Shown one piece after another: positions 1 to 8,423 of a DNA stretch of 64,000 nt. Below the pieces are notes generated by a model, which saw only the letters and a list, made by a program, of their open reading frames with translations, was not told where the DNA came from and searched no databases. Both the position numbers and the translations under genes were made by a program. The DNA is taken from the NCBI RefSeq assembly GCF_007992495.1, contig NZ_BKAJ01000082.1:1-64000 (forward strand), in the 5' to 3' direction. The first letter of the stretch is position 1. Each line of letters begins with the position of its first letter. This DNA comes from Reyranella soli (GTDB taxonomy: Bacteria; Pseudomonadota; Alphaproteobacteria; Reyranellales; Reyranellaceae).

Positions 1-38
1 GCCGCAGGAAAGGTCCCTCGCTGCGCTCGGGATGACAG
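1..38. repeat. Right part of interspersed palindromic repeat, family A
   Basis: The first 38 bases match 7368-7405 with a single mismatch and end in GCGCTCGGGATGACAG, the right arm of a palindrome found complete at 7335-7405 and 56921-56994. The left arm lies outside the window. Such GTCATCCCGAGC...GGACC elements are extragenic palindromes; I see no coding function. Confidence 0.8.
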
Positions 39-167
39 CGTGCCTCTATCAGGTATCTGCGATACCAAGTACTAACCAAAGCACTCCGGATACGCCGGTC
101 GACCGATCGAGTAAGGCATCCAACCCTGCCCCGGAGGGGGAAGTGCCAAGACCATTGAGGAGCTGCC

Positions 168-989
168 ATGCGATTCGGCATCGTCGCCATTCCCACCGTC
201 CATGAAGCCGGCGGACTTTTCGAGCGCGCCATCGGCTTCGCCGCGCGCGTCGAAGCGCTGGGCTTTGCCGGGCTATGGACCACCGATGCCTTTGCACGTG
301 GCAGCGCCACGCTTGATCCTCTGCTCTTCCTCAGCGCGCTCTGCCAGGCAACCGAGCGCATCGAGCTGGGCACCTGCGTGATGCAGGTCCCGCTACGCCA
401 TCCGGTCGAGCTGGCGCATCGCGCGCAGACCGTCAACCTGTTGTCGCGCGGTCGCTTCCGCTTCGGCGTCGGCAGTGGGTCGACCAAGCACGATTTCGAC
501 GCCGTGCAGATCGACTATGAGCGCCGCTTCACGTTGCTGCCGGACCATCTCGCGGTGATGCGCAAAGTGTGGGCGGGCGAACCGGTCTACGGCCCCGCCC
601 TTTCCGTTTGGCCGGGCACGGAGGGCGGCCCGCCGGTCTATCTCGGCGCCTGGCGAAGCCCTCGCTGGATCAACCTCGCGGCCAAGCACTGCCATGGCTG
701 GATCGCGTCAGGGATATACGCGTCCCTGGACGACCTGCCGATCGGCCTGGACATGTTCCGCAAGGCCGGCGGCAAGCGCGCCATCCTCGCCAACATCTTC
801 ACCGACCTGCGTCCCGATCCGCCCGCGCATCCGCTGATCGCACACGCCAAGACGACACTGGTCTGCAGCAAGTCCGAGGCCCGCGATCGTCTGCGCCGCA
901 TTGCCGACCTCGGCTTCGACGACGCGCTGATGGTCGTGCCGTTCGGCGCGCCGGAAATGCTGGATGAAATCCGCGACCTGCTGCCCTGA
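168..989 (+). CDS. LLM class flavin-dependent oxidoreductase
   Basis: The 273-residue product is a luciferase-like (TIM barrel) flavin oxidoreductase. The N-terminal strand MRFGIVAIPTVHEAGG, the FAGLWTTDA segment, and the later RIELGTCVMQVPLRHPVELA and LSRGRFRFGVGSGS stretches are typical of the family, which uses reduced FMN or F420 on diverse substrates. It is slightly shorter than the usual 300-350 residues. The ATG follows a GAGGAG ribosome site at good spacing. It stands alone on the plus strand, ending 45 bp before the convergent VOC gene, so no pathway partner can be named. The exact substrate is unknown. Confidence 0.85.
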   Translation: MRFGIVAIPTVHEAGGLFERAIGFAARVEALGFAGLWTTDAFARGSATLDPLLFLSALCQATERIELGTCVMQVPLRHPVELAHRAQTVNLLSRGRFRFGVGSGSTKHDFDAVQIDYERRFTLLPDHLAVMRKVWAGEPVYGPALSVWPGTEGGPPVYLGAWRSPRWINLAAKHCHGWIASGIYASLDDLPIGLDMFRKAGGKRAILANIFTDLRPDPPAHPLIAHAKTTLVCSKSEARDRLRRIADLGFDDALMVVPFGAPEMLDEIRDLLP

Positions 990-1034
990 GTGGTCCGCCG
1001 CGGTCCGAGACCTCGCCAAGGCACCAAATCGCTC

Positions 1035-1430
1035 CTATGCACGAGCGCCGCGTGCCGCGGGTTGAAACAGCTCGATCAGGTTTCCGGATGGGTCCTGCAG
1101 CAGGATCTGCGATCCGCCTGGGCCCTTCACCACATCGTTCCGGAACGCGACTCCGGCGGCGCGCAGTCGATCGACTTCGGCGGCCAAGTCATCGAACACC
1201 AACTGAATGCGGTTCCACCCGCCGGCGCTCGGTTGCTGGCCATCGGGCATCGGTCGTCCGGCCGAGCTGGTTTTGCCGCTCAACAGCAAGCGCAACGGTC
1301 CCCGCTTTACGTCGGCAAAAGCAGGGGCGGCGCTCGATAGGCACTCGAAGCCAAGGTACGTCGTGTACCATGCGACAGCCTCATCAACGTCATGGACCAT
1401 GTAACGGACATTGACCACTGCATCCGCCAT
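1035..1430 (-). CDS. VOC family protein (glyoxalase/bleomycin-resistance fold)
   Basis: A 131-residue single-domain vicinal oxygen chelate protein. It has the betaalphabetabetabeta signature: an opening VNVRYMVHDVDEAVAWYTTYLGF, a central WNRIQLVFDDLAAEVDRLRAAG and a C-terminal LLQDPSGNLIELFQP, where the final Glu is the usual metal ligand. The open frame begins 11 codons earlier, but the ATG at 1430 has AGGAGG just upstream and is preferred. It lies 33 bp after the cytochrome c gene and is probably the last gene of the padR-chrA run. Substrate unknown; such proteins include lyases, dioxygenases and binding proteins. Confidence 0.85.
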   Translation of the reverse strand: MADAVVNVRYMVHDVDEAVAWYTTYLGFECLSSAAPAFADVKRGPLRLLLSGKTSSAGRPMPDGQQPSAGGWNRIQLVFDDLAAEVDRLRAAGVAFRNDVVKGPGGSQILLQDPSGNLIELFQPAARGARA

Positions 1431-1463
1431 CTCGACCTCCTGTGCATCCGGCCACGGCTGCAA

Positions 1464-1961
1464 CTATTGCTTTACGGGCCGAAAGTCCTGATCGGGGAAG
1501 GGCGATGCCTTCGGCACCTGTATGACCACAACGCCTCGGCCTGTGGCCTGGTGGCAGGCGTTGCATGTTTCCGTAAGGCGCCCGTAGGCGGCGGCGAACC
1601 TTGCCGCATCCGCGCTCTTGATCGCCTCTGACACAGCCTCCATCGGCTCTTTTGTTGTAGCGACAATCAGGTCGGCGATGCTCACTGTCCTGTACGTCGG
1701 CCAGACGCGAGCCGCCCGCTCGAAAGCCTCTTCGAGCTCATGGAGCTCGTAGGCCGCATAGGCCCAGTTCTTCTCCTGACCGGCCAGGCCCAACTTGGTG
1801 TGACGCGGCTGCACGGTCATGGTCATCAGGTCGCCAAGGCCGGGCCGATAGGATTGCGGCGCGGCGTTCGCTGGCGCCGGCGTCTGGGCGTTGGCCGCAC
1901 TGAGTATCGAGAGAACGACTACGCTGGTCGAGAGCACGAAAGACAGGAGCTTGATCGACAT
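1464..1961 (-). CDS. Periplasmic monoheme cytochrome c-like protein
   Basis: The 165-residue product begins with a Sec signal peptide (about residues 1-25, ending SAANA) and carries one CNACH heme c motif near residue 135, with the heme-binding Cys and His intact. The alpha-helical, Glu/Ala-rich body resembles small cytochrome c'/c-type domain proteins rather than a class I cytochrome, but this is inference. The ATG at 1961 is preceded by AAAGGAGA; a longer open frame upstream has no signal peptide and is rejected. It starts 31 bp after chrA, suggesting co-transcription with the chromate carrier and a redox role in the periplasm. Confidence 0.8.
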   Translation of the reverse strand: MSIKLLSFVLSTSVVVLSILSAANAQTPAPANAAPQSYRPGLGDLMTMTVQPRHTKLGLAGQEKNWAYAAYELHELEEAFERAARVWPTYRTVSIADLIVATTKEPMEAVSEAIKSADAARFAAAYGRLTETCNACHQATGRGVVVIQVPKASPFPDQDFRPVKQ

Positions 1962-1992
1962 GACTGTCTCCTTTGACCGACTGACGAACCCT

Positions 1993-3216
1993 TCAAAAGG
2001 CCGCGACGAACGCTCCACCGAATGCGCACAGGACGACAACCAGCCAAGGTGGCGTCTTCCACATCGCAAGCAACAGGAACGCTGCAACGCCGAGGGCGAA
2101 GTCACCGGGTTTCGTGATACCTGCCGTCCACACCGGGTCGTAGAGGGCCGCAAGCAGGAGGCCGACGACAGCGGCATTGATGCCGCGCAATGCTGACTGG
2201 GTGGATGCCCTGTTGCGCAGCTCCTCCCAGAAGGGCAGAGCGCCAATGACCAGGAGGAACGATGGAAGGAAAACTGCCACCAGGCAGAGCGCGGCGCCCG
2301 CGGCGCCGTTCGGTGGCGCCTTCATGACGGCGCCCAAGTAGGCGGCGAAGGTGAACAGCGGGCCCGGTACAGCCTGGGCTGCGCCATAGCCCGCCAGGAA
2401 CGCATCCTCGCCGACCCAGCCTGTCGGAACGACTGCTTCTTTCAGGAGCGGCAACACGACGTGGCCGCCGCCAAATACCAGCGAGCCGGTGCGATAGAAA
2501 GCATCGACGAGCTTGAGGCCCTGCGAAGCACTCCCGGATGCAAACAGCGGCAGGCCCGCCAGCAGTATGAAGAAGATCGCGAGCAGGGTGGCGCCTGTGC
2601 GGCGGCCGACCTTCAAGGGAAGAGAGACGTGGTCGGTCGGCGCCGCGACGCGCAAGAAGACGGCACCCACGATGCCGCCCAGCGCGATCACACCGACCTG
2701 CGACCATGCGGATGGCAGGGCGAGAACAAGGCCGGCAGCGCTCACGGCGATCGTCGCGCGCTCGCGGTCCGGCGTGAGGGACCGCATCATGCCCCAGAGC
2801 GCCTGGGCAACCACCGCGACCGCAGCAACTTTCAAGCCGTGCAGCCAGCCCGTGCCACCGGCGCCGCCTAGCGCATCCACGCCATAGGCGAAGACGACGA
2901 GGATGACGGCGGAGGGTAGGGTGAAGCCCGTCCACGCCGCCAGCGCTCCGGCGTATCCGGCGCGCGACAGGCCGATGGCGATGCCGACCTGGCTCGATGC
3001 TGGGCCCGGCAGGAACTGGCAAAGCGCGACCAGGTCGGCATAGGCCCGATCGTCGAGCCATCGCCGTTTGGCAACGAACTCCTCGCGAAAGTACCCGAGA
3101 TGCGCGATCGGGCCGCCGAACGAGGTCAGGCCGAGCCGCAGGAAGACGGCCAGCACCTCCGGCCACGACCCGGACGAGGCGTCACCTTGCGGTGCGCTAT
3201 CCCCGGGTCGGTTCAT
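1993..3216 (-). CDS. chrA: Chromate efflux transporter (CHR family)
   Basis: A 407-residue inner-membrane carrier with two homologous CHR halves. The first half contains LGLTSFGGPIAHLGYFREEFV and LCQFLPGPASSQVGIAIG, and the second contains GSLVFGGGHVVLPLLKEAVV with YGAAQAVPGPLFTFAAYLG. These FGGP/FGGGH and PGP motifs define the long-chain chromate ion transporter family, which exports chromate using the membrane potential. Its ATG overlaps the padR stop codon (ATGA), so translation is coupled. Position behind a PadR regulator and ahead of a cytochrome c is a coherent metal- or redox-stress unit. Some family members transport other oxyanions. Confidence 0.9.
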   Translation of the reverse strand: MNRPGDSAPQGDASSGSWPEVLAVFLRLGLTSFGGPIAHLGYFREEFVAKRRWLDDRAYADLVALCQFLPGPASSQVGIAIGLSRAGYAGALAAWTGFTLPSAVILVVFAYGVDALGGAGGTGWLHGLKVAAVAVVAQALWGMMRSLTPDRERATIAVSAAGLVLALPSAWSQVGVIALGGIVGAVFLRVAAPTDHVSLPLKVGRRTGATLLAIFFILLAGLPLFASGSASQGLKLVDAFYRTGSLVFGGGHVVLPLLKEAVVPTGWVGEDAFLAGYGAAQAVPGPLFTFAAYLGAVMKAPPNGAAGAALCLVAVFLPSFLLVIGALPFWEELRNRASTQSALRGINAAVVGLLLAALYDPVWTAGITKPGDFALGVAAFLLLAMWKTPPWLVVVLCAFGGAFVAAF

Positions 3217-3527
3217 TGTCGCTCCACCAGTTCGTTGAAGAGTTCTTCGACCTTTCCCCGCGCTGCAATGAGCGCGCTGCGGCCCTTCGCGGTCGCGCGG
3301 TAGTGGCGGCGGGCTCGACGCCCAGGGCCTTCGGTGCGCGATTTGAGGTAGCCTTTGCGCTCGAGCACATGAAGCATTGGATAGAGTGTGCCGGGGCCGA
3401 TCCTGTAACCGTGCCGACGCAGTTCCTCGAGCATCCAGTTGCCAAAGAATTTGCCTTCCACCGCATGATGGAGGATGTGCAGGCGAATCAGGCCGCCGAA
3501 GAACTCTTGGTGTCTTGCGGTTTTCAC
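3213..3527 (-). CDS. PadR family transcriptional regulator
   Basis: A 104-residue PadR-type winged-helix repressor. The segment LHILHHAVEGKFFGNWMLEELRRHGYRIGPGTLYPMLHVLERKGYLKS is the diagnostic DNA-binding domain with the GTLYP turn, followed by a C-terminal amphipathic helix for dimerisation. The start is a GTG at 3527 with no good ribosome site. It overlaps chrA by four bases. A perfect palindrome lies 21-37 bp upstream of the start and is the likely autoregulatory operator. PadR next to chrA is seen in other proteobacteria; the inducer here is presumably chromate or a related stress. Confidence 0.88.
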   Translation of the reverse strand: MKTARHQEFFGGLIRLHILHHAVEGKFFGNWMLEELRRHGYRIGPGTLYPMLHVLERKGYLKSRTEGPGRRARRHYRATAKGRSALIAARGKVEELFNELVERQ

Positions 3528-3547
3528 ACGAACCGATCGAAGGTGCT

Positions 3548-3564
3548 TATCGAAATTCGATAAT
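3548..3564. promoter_or_regulatory. Perfect 17-bp palindrome, likely PadR operator
   Basis: TTATCGAA-A-TTCGATAA has 8-bp perfect arms in an AT-rich patch of an otherwise GC-rich region. It sits just upstream of the padR start. Position and symmetry suit a dimeric repressor; assignment to PadR is inference. Confidence 0.6.
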
Positions 3565-3716
3565 ACTCATCGAGAAAACGGGGGCAACCCTTCGGCCGTT
3601 TTCGCACGGTGTGCATTTGCGATCTGAATCGTGCTGTCGTGAAGAAGTCAGCGTCAAAGGCGCCTGGCGCAGGAGGGCCTCAGCGGGAACCGCGACCTCC
3701 TATGCAGCGCGGGCCG

Positions 3717-5756
3717 TCACGCCATCGCCACCTCGACGCCGACATCGTTATAGCAGGCGCCCTTGCCGAGGTCGGCGCGCCGGTCGGTAGGCACCAGCGC
3801 GCTGATGGTCTGGCCGGTCGGGCTCGTGGCGACCCAGGCACCCTTCTCCGACGCGACGACGCCCGGTGGCACGGCATCGGTGACGACCAGCGGCAGGATC
3901 ACCTCGCCAAGCTCATTGTAGACCCGTGCGTGCGCGCAGCCCTCGAGCTTGCGGGCCGCGGCGTCCTCAGGATGCATCAGCAGCGGTGGCGTCTCGCCGG
4001 CCGCACCGCCGACACCCAACAGTGTCGAGGAAATGCGCGCGTCCGACGCCGGCGAGATCAGCATCAGCTTGTACCGCTCGTCGCGCGGCCGGAACGCAGG
4101 CACGCGGGCGTCCGGTCCCCACCGTTCGGCGAGCACGTCCGAGACGAGCTCGACCTTGCCCGAGGGCGTCGCCGGCCGGTGTGTCGCGAACAACGCGAGC
4201 GGACCGCCATCCGCGCTCATCCTGAGCGCCGTTCGTATCGGCAGGTCGCTCGGCTGGATGCCGTTGAAGGCAGGGTGCGAGGCGTCGAGCGCGTCGTTCA
4301 TCAGGTCGCGATCGGAGGCCTGCAGGGCGGGATCGTTGAAGCCGAATCGCGCGGCGAGGCGGCGGAAGATCTCCGTGTTGGGCAAGGTCTCGGCGACCGG
4401 TGCAATGACGGGTTCGGCGCGCTGCAGCCAGTGGTGGCCATAGGCGGCGTAGAGGTCACCCTGCTCGAAATGAGTCGCCGCCGGCAGGATCACATCGCAC
4501 AGCGCCATGCTTTCCGTCATGGCGATCTCGATCCCCACCATGAAGACGTCCTCGCGCATGAGGCCGCGGCGGATGCGATTCTGGTCGGGATGCACGACCA
4601 GCGGGTTGTGATTGTAGATGAAGAGGGCGCGCAGCGGCGGGTCGATGTCGTCCTCGGCGAGATGCCGGCCCATGTCCACGATGTCGAGCGTGCGCGTCGG
4701 GCCGGGCAGCAGGTCGGGCCGCGTGAGCTTCGCCGGCGTCTTGGGGAAGGCGTTGCCGGCGCCGAGCACGATGCCGTTGCGGGCGTCGAGCTTGCCCATG
4801 AGCGCGGGCAGCGCAATGGCTGCGCGGATGCCGCTGCCGCCGTTGCGCCCGCGCTCCTGGCCGTTGCCGAGCGCCATGACCATGGGGTCGCTCTCGCTCA
4901 TCCAGGCGGCCAGGGTGCGGATGTCGTTGGCGTCGAGACCGCAGACCTCGGCCGCCCGTTCGACCGTCCAGGCGCGCGCCGCGCCCATGAACTCGTCATA
5001 ACCGTGCACGTTGGCGGCGATGAAGGCACGGTCATGGGCGCCTAGCCTCTCGAGTTCGTTGGCCAGCGCGAAGCTCAGCACGACATCCGTGCCCGGCAGC
5101 AGGGCGAGATGCAGATCGGCCTGCTCGGCGATCTTGGTCCGCAGCGGGTCGACCACGACCAGGCGACCGCCCTTGCGCAGCGCCTGCCGCACGTTACGCA
5201 CCAGATGCAGGTTGGCGACCGTGGCGTTGTTGCCCCAGACGATGTTGAGCTTGGCGTCCGTCGCCGCCTCGGGCCCGATGCCGGCCACGGCGCCATAGGT
5301 GCCGGCCCACGCCTCGCTGCGGACGGCCCCGCAGAGGGAGCGTCGATAGAGCTGGCTGGCGCCCAGCCGATGGAAGAAGCGCAGGGACATGCTGTCCACG
5401 GCGATCAGGCCGTGCGGGCCGGAATAGTTGAGCGGCGCCACCGCCTCGCGGCCATGACGCGCGATGACGGCGGAGACCCGCTCATGAACGAGATCGAGCG
5501 CTTCGTCCCAGGTGATGCGCTCGAAGGCGCCGGAGCCCTTCGGCCCGACGCGCCGCAGGGGATGCGTGAGACGGCGCGGGCCGTGAACGAAGTCGGCCGT
5601 ATGGTGCGCCACCTTGTTGCAGATCGCGCCGGCCGTCAGCGGCAGCGCCTTCGAGCCGCGCACCTTGGTGATACGTCCCGCCTCGACCGTCACTTCCAGG
5701 CTGCAGGTATCGGGGCAATCCAGCGTGCAGACGCTGGCATGTTCGTGGCTCGCCAT
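3717..5756 (-). CDS. Molybdopterin (bis-MGD) oxidoreductase with N-terminal 4Fe-4S cluster
   Basis: A 679-residue DMSO-reductase family enzyme. C10, C14, C18 and C46 form the N-terminal 4Fe-4S site, followed by the FERITWDEALDLV segment, the cofactor-binding core (NIVWGNNATVANLH, VVVDPLRTKIAEQADLHLALLPGTD, LGNGQERGRNG) and the C-terminal molybdopterin dinucleotide-binding domain from about residue 570. No twin-arginine signal is seen, so it is probably cytoplasmic. The ATG at 5756 has GGAGGG upstream; an upstream in-frame ATG at 5813 is less likely. It resembles formate dehydrogenase or thiosulfate-reductase type catalytic subunits, but no electron-transfer partner is adjacent. Divergent from a MocR regulator. 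Confidence 0.85.
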   Translation of the reverse strand: MASHEHASVCTLDCPDTCSLEVTVEAGRITKVRGSKALPLTAGAICNKVAHHTADFVHGPRRLTHPLRRVGPKGSGAFERITWDEALDLVHERVSAVIARHGREAVAPLNYSGPHGLIAVDSMSLRFFHRLGASQLYRRSLCGAVRSEAWAGTYGAVAGIGPEAATDAKLNIVWGNNATVANLHLVRNVRQALRKGGRLVVVDPLRTKIAEQADLHLALLPGTDVVLSFALANELERLGAHDRAFIAANVHGYDEFMGAARAWTVERAAEVCGLDANDIRTLAAWMSESDPMVMALGNGQERGRNGGSGIRAAIALPALMGKLDARNGIVLGAGNAFPKTPAKLTRPDLLPGPTRTLDIVDMGRHLAEDDIDPPLRALFIYNHNPLVVHPDQNRIRRGLMREDVFMVGIEIAMTESMALCDVILPAATHFEQGDLYAAYGHHWLQRAEPVIAPVAETLPNTEIFRRLAARFGFNDPALQASDRDLMNDALDASHPAFNGIQPSDLPIRTALRMSADGGPLALFATHRPATPSGKVELVSDVLAERWGPDARVPAFRPRDERYKLMLISPASDARISSTLLGVGGAAGETPPLLMHPEDAAARKLEGCAHARVYNELGEVILPLVVTDAVPPGVVASEKGAWVATSPTGQTISALVPTDRRADLGKGACYNDVGVEVAMA

Positions 5757-5770
5757 TGGACCCTCCGCGC

Positions 5771-5787
5771 CGTCACGCTTGGTGACG
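5771..5787. promoter_or_regulatory. Inverted repeat CGTCAC-N5-GTGACG in the divergent promoter region
   Basis: Perfect 6-bp arms lie between the divergent starts of the molybdopterin oxidoreductase (5756) and the MocR regulator (5838). This is the expected place for an operator shared by both genes. MocR proteins often use direct repeats, so which protein binds here is unknown. Confidence 0.4.
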
Positions 5788-5837
5788 AGCGTCCCACATC
5801 GGGTATCATGCAAGTGGACATACGCCTATGGCCAGTT

Positions 5838-7334
5838 ATGACGATTAAGATAGAGCCACTTCGCAATGCAAAGAGCGCCAGTGCCGCTATCGCCGCCCTG
5901 AGCGTCGATCGGCTGCTTGAGCAGTCGTTGCAGCATCAGCTCGTCCGGCAGATCCGGCAGTTCATATTGTCCGGCCGGCTCCACCAGGGAGCGCGCATGC
6001 CGTCGACCCGCGGCCTGGCGCAGGAACTCGGCGTCTCGCGGATCACCGTCGCCTTGGCCTACGACCAGCTCGCGAGCGAGGGCTACATGGAAGCGCGGCG
6101 CGGATCGGGCATGTACGTCTGCTCGACGCTGCCCGACGACGTCCTGAAGGTGACAAAGGAGGACCGCAGCCGAAAACGACTGCGTCCGTTTCTCGCGAGC
6201 GACGAGGGGGTCGAGCCCAGATTTGAGCCTCGGGCGCATCGTCCTTTCCAGGTGGGCGCACTCGACCCCGAGCTGTTCCCGCACGCGACCTGGTCGCGCC
6301 TGCTCGCCCGGGCGTGGCGTAACCCTGTGCCGGCCTTGACCGGCGCTCCCGACAGCTTCGGATGGCGGCCGCTCAGGAACGCCATCGCGCGCCACCTCGC
6401 CGAATGGCGCGACATCGACTGCGACAGCGCGCAGATCGTCGTCACCAGCGGCACCGCCGATGCGCTCGACATCATCGGCCGTTGCGTCTTTGCCCGCGGC
6501 GACACCGTCCTGGTCGAGGACCCGGGTTACGCGCCCATGCGTTTCGGCCTGGAAAAGAACGGCATCGGCGTTCTGCCCGTTCGCGTCGACGACGAGGGCT
6601 TCGACCTCGATGCGGTCGGACCTCGCCTCAAGGCGAAGGGCGCCGTGCTCACGCCATCGCGCCAGTTTCCTCTCGGCGCCACCCTGACGCTCACCCGTCG
6701 CCTGAAGCTGCTCGACTGGGTGGCCAGGACAGGCGGCTATCTCATCGAGGACGACTTCGACAGCGAGTACCGCTATCGCGGCGCGCCGCTGCCGGCCCTC
6801 ATGAGCCTCGACCGTCATGAGCGCGTGATCTATCTCGGCAGCTTCTCGAAGATCCTGTCACCGACGCTCAGGATCGGCTTCATGGTCCTGCCCGCACTGT
6901 TCCTGGACGAGGTGCGGGCCTACCTGCGCCTGCGCGGCGTTGCGGCATCATTGGTCGCGCAGCCGGCGCTCGCCGAATTCATGCTGTCAGGCGATCTCGC
7001 CGTCCATATCCGTCGGACGCGGCGTCTCTACGCGCAACGGCAGGAAGCGCTGGTCTCGTCGGCCAGCGTGCTGGACGGCCTGCTCGAGATCGTGCCGAGC
7101 ACGGCCGGCATGCATCTGGTCGCCGACCTTGTGCCTCGGCTGCGCAAGCAGATGACGGACAGGGCTGCCACGCGCCTTGCCGCGGAAGCCGGCGTGGTCG
7201 TCAGGCCCTTGGCGGATTTCTTCGCCGGACAACCGGACCGTTCGGCCCTGCTGCTGGGGTTTGCGGGCTTCGGCGAGGATGAGTTGAGGCGTTCCGTGCG
7301 CGTGCTGGCCGAAACGCTGCGGCGCGGGTCGTAA
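5838..7334 (+). CDS. MocR/PdxR-type GntR regulator with aminotransferase domain
   Basis: A 498-residue fusion. An N-terminal GntR winged helix (about residues 20-90, with LHQGARMPSTRGLAQELGVSR) precedes a class I/II aminotransferase-fold domain. The domain keeps the PLP lysine K338 in YLGSFSKILSPTLRIGF, the DPGYAP loop and the EDDFDSEYRYRG motif. MocR proteins sense PLP or PLP-amino acid adducts and control vitamin B6 or amino-acid genes. The long open frame extends far upstream; the ATG at 5838 is chosen because the GntR domain begins right after it. It is divergent from the molybdopterin oxidoreductase, its most likely target along with itself. Confidence 0.88.
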   Translation: MTIKIEPLRNAKSASAAIAALSVDRLLEQSLQHQLVRQIRQFILSGRLHQGARMPSTRGLAQELGVSRITVALAYDQLASEGYMEARRGSGMYVCSTLPDDVLKVTKEDRSRKRLRPFLASDEGVEPRFEPRAHRPFQVGALDPELFPHATWSRLLARAWRNPVPALTGAPDSFGWRPLRNAIARHLAEWRDIDCDSAQIVVTSGTADALDIIGRCVFARGDTVLVEDPGYAPMRFGLEKNGIGVLPVRVDDEGFDLDAVGPRLKAKGAVLTPSRQFPLGATLTLTRRLKLLDWVARTGGYLIEDDFDSEYRYRGAPLPALMSLDRHERVIYLGSFSKILSPTLRIGFMVLPALFLDEVRAYLRLRGVAASLVAQPALAEFMLSGDLAVHIRRTRRLYAQRQEALVSSASVLDGLLEIVPSTAGMHLVADLVPRLRKQMTDRAATRLAAEAGVVVRPLADFFAGQPDRSALLLGFAGFGEDELRRSVRVLAETLRRGS

Positions 7335-7405
7335 CTGTCACCCCGAGCGAAGCGAGGGGCCATTGAAGCCGCAGGAAAGGTCCCTCGCTACGCTCGGGAT
7401 GACAG
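7335..7405. repeat. Interspersed palindromic repeat, family A
   Basis: CTGTCACCCCGAGCGAAGCG at the left and CGCTCGGGATGACAG at the right form an imperfect palindrome of about 70 bp between the convergent ends of the MocR and LysR genes. The right 38 bases repeat positions 1-38 with one mismatch. It could fold as a bidirectional transcript end, but there is no T-run. Confidence 0.85.
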
Positions 7406-7414
7406 CGGGCCCTA

Positions 7415-8341
7415 TCAGGCTTTCGTTGTCGACTTGGCCTCTGCGGCCAGCCAATCGACGAACGATCGCACGCGTTGATCGCTTCCCAACGCCGCTGGCC
7501 ATCGTACGACATGGGCCTTGCTCGACGGCATGTCCCATTTGGCCGGCAACACGCGCACCAACCGGCCGTCCGTCAGGGCATCGTGCACCAGCAGCGAGCG
7601 CGCCATCACCACGCCGGCGCCTTCCAGGGCCGCGGCGATCGCAGTCCCCAAGGCCGCGAAGCGGAGGCCCGTGGGCGGACGACGCTCGATGCCCAGTCGT
7701 TCGAACCATACCGGCCACGACCATTCGGCGCCCTGGCCTCGACCGCCGGGCGGACCCTTGTGCACCAGGGGCAGCTCGGCCAGCGCCCTGGGATCGCGCA
7801 GCATGCGACCACCCGGCAAGAGTTGCGGACAGCACACCGGGAACACTTGCTCGTGGAACAGCAGCTGCTGGGTCGAGGTCGATCGCGCGGCCTCGATCGG
7901 CTGCCACAGGATCTGGACGTCGGCATCCGCCGCGCGGGCCTGCAGCTCGTTCTCGACAATGCCGAGCTCGACCTCGAGCTTTCGATGGGCGCGCGTGAAG
8001 CGCGGCAGCCGGCGCACCAGCCAATAGTCGGCCAGGGCCGAACCGACGGCGACGCGCAACCCCGCCGGCGTCACCAGGGCGCGACAGCGGCCGCGCAGAT
8101 CGGCGAGGCCGTCGAGCAGCTCACCCAGGCCGCTCGCCAGCTCGGCTCCGGCCGGCGTGGCGCGGAGCCCGTCGCTCGAGCGGCTGAGCAGCGGGGTTCC
8201 GACGAAGGCCTCCAATCGGCGCAGGCGATGACTGACCGCGCTTTGGGTCATGCCGAGCTCGGCCGCCGCCCGCGTCATCGAGCGATGACGCAAGGCGGTG
8301 TCGAAGGCGACGAGAGCGTCGAACGGCGGCAAGGTGCGCAT
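7415..8341 (-). CDS. LysR family transcriptional regulator (GcvA-like)
   Basis: A 308-residue LysR protein. The N-terminal helix-turn-helix is ALVAFDTALRHRSMTRAAAELGMTQSAVSHRLRRLEAFVG (about residues 10-50), and a periplasmic-binding-like effector domain follows from about residue 90. The LPPFDALVAFDTA opening resembles the GcvA/AmpR subgroup. It is divergent from the MFS carrier at 8424 with an 82-bp intergenic region that holds a clear T-N11-A box, so it probably regulates that exporter. The inducer is not deducible. Confidence 0.9.
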   Translation of the reverse strand: MRTLPPFDALVAFDTALRHRSMTRAAAELGMTQSAVSHRLRRLEAFVGTPLLSRSSDGLRATPAGAELASGLGELLDGLADLRGRCRALVTPAGLRVAVGSALADYWLVRRLPRFTRAHRKLEVELGIVENELQARAADADVQILWQPIEAARSTSTQQLLFHEQVFPVCCPQLLPGGRMLRDPRALAELPLVHKGPPGGRGQGAEWSWPVWFERLGIERRPPTGLRFAALGTAIAAALEGAGVVMARSLLVHDALTDGRLVRVLPAKWDMPSSKAHVVRWPAALGSDQRVRSFVDWLAAEAKSTTKA

Positions 8342-8351
8342 TTTCGCCAGT

Positions 8352-8366
8352 ATGAACGATATTCAT
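8352..8366. promoter_or_regulatory. LysR-type T-N11-A box between lysR and MFS genes
   Basis: ATGAA-CGATA-TTCAT is a perfect 5-bp-arm dyad with the T-N11-A spacing (T8353, A8365) that LysR proteins recognise. It lies 10 bp from the lysR start. Its ATG is in frame with the MFS gene, but the dyad suggests this is operator rather than a start codon. Confidence 0.6.
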
Positions 8367-8423
8367 GAAGAAGTGAAAGGTTGGCGCTGGGGCCCGGCCG
8401 CCCCTTGGCCCATTCACAGGGCC

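Noticed and set aside
3609-5045. Long plus-strand open frame opposite the molybdopterin oxidoreductase
   Set aside because: It is antisense to a gene with clear motifs, has an Arg/His/Ala/Gly-rich composition typical of third-position GC bias and no recognisable domain.
5109-5837. Upstream extension of the MocR gene
   Set aside because: The extension is antisense to the molybdopterin enzyme and adds no domain; the GntR domain starts right after the ATG at 5838.
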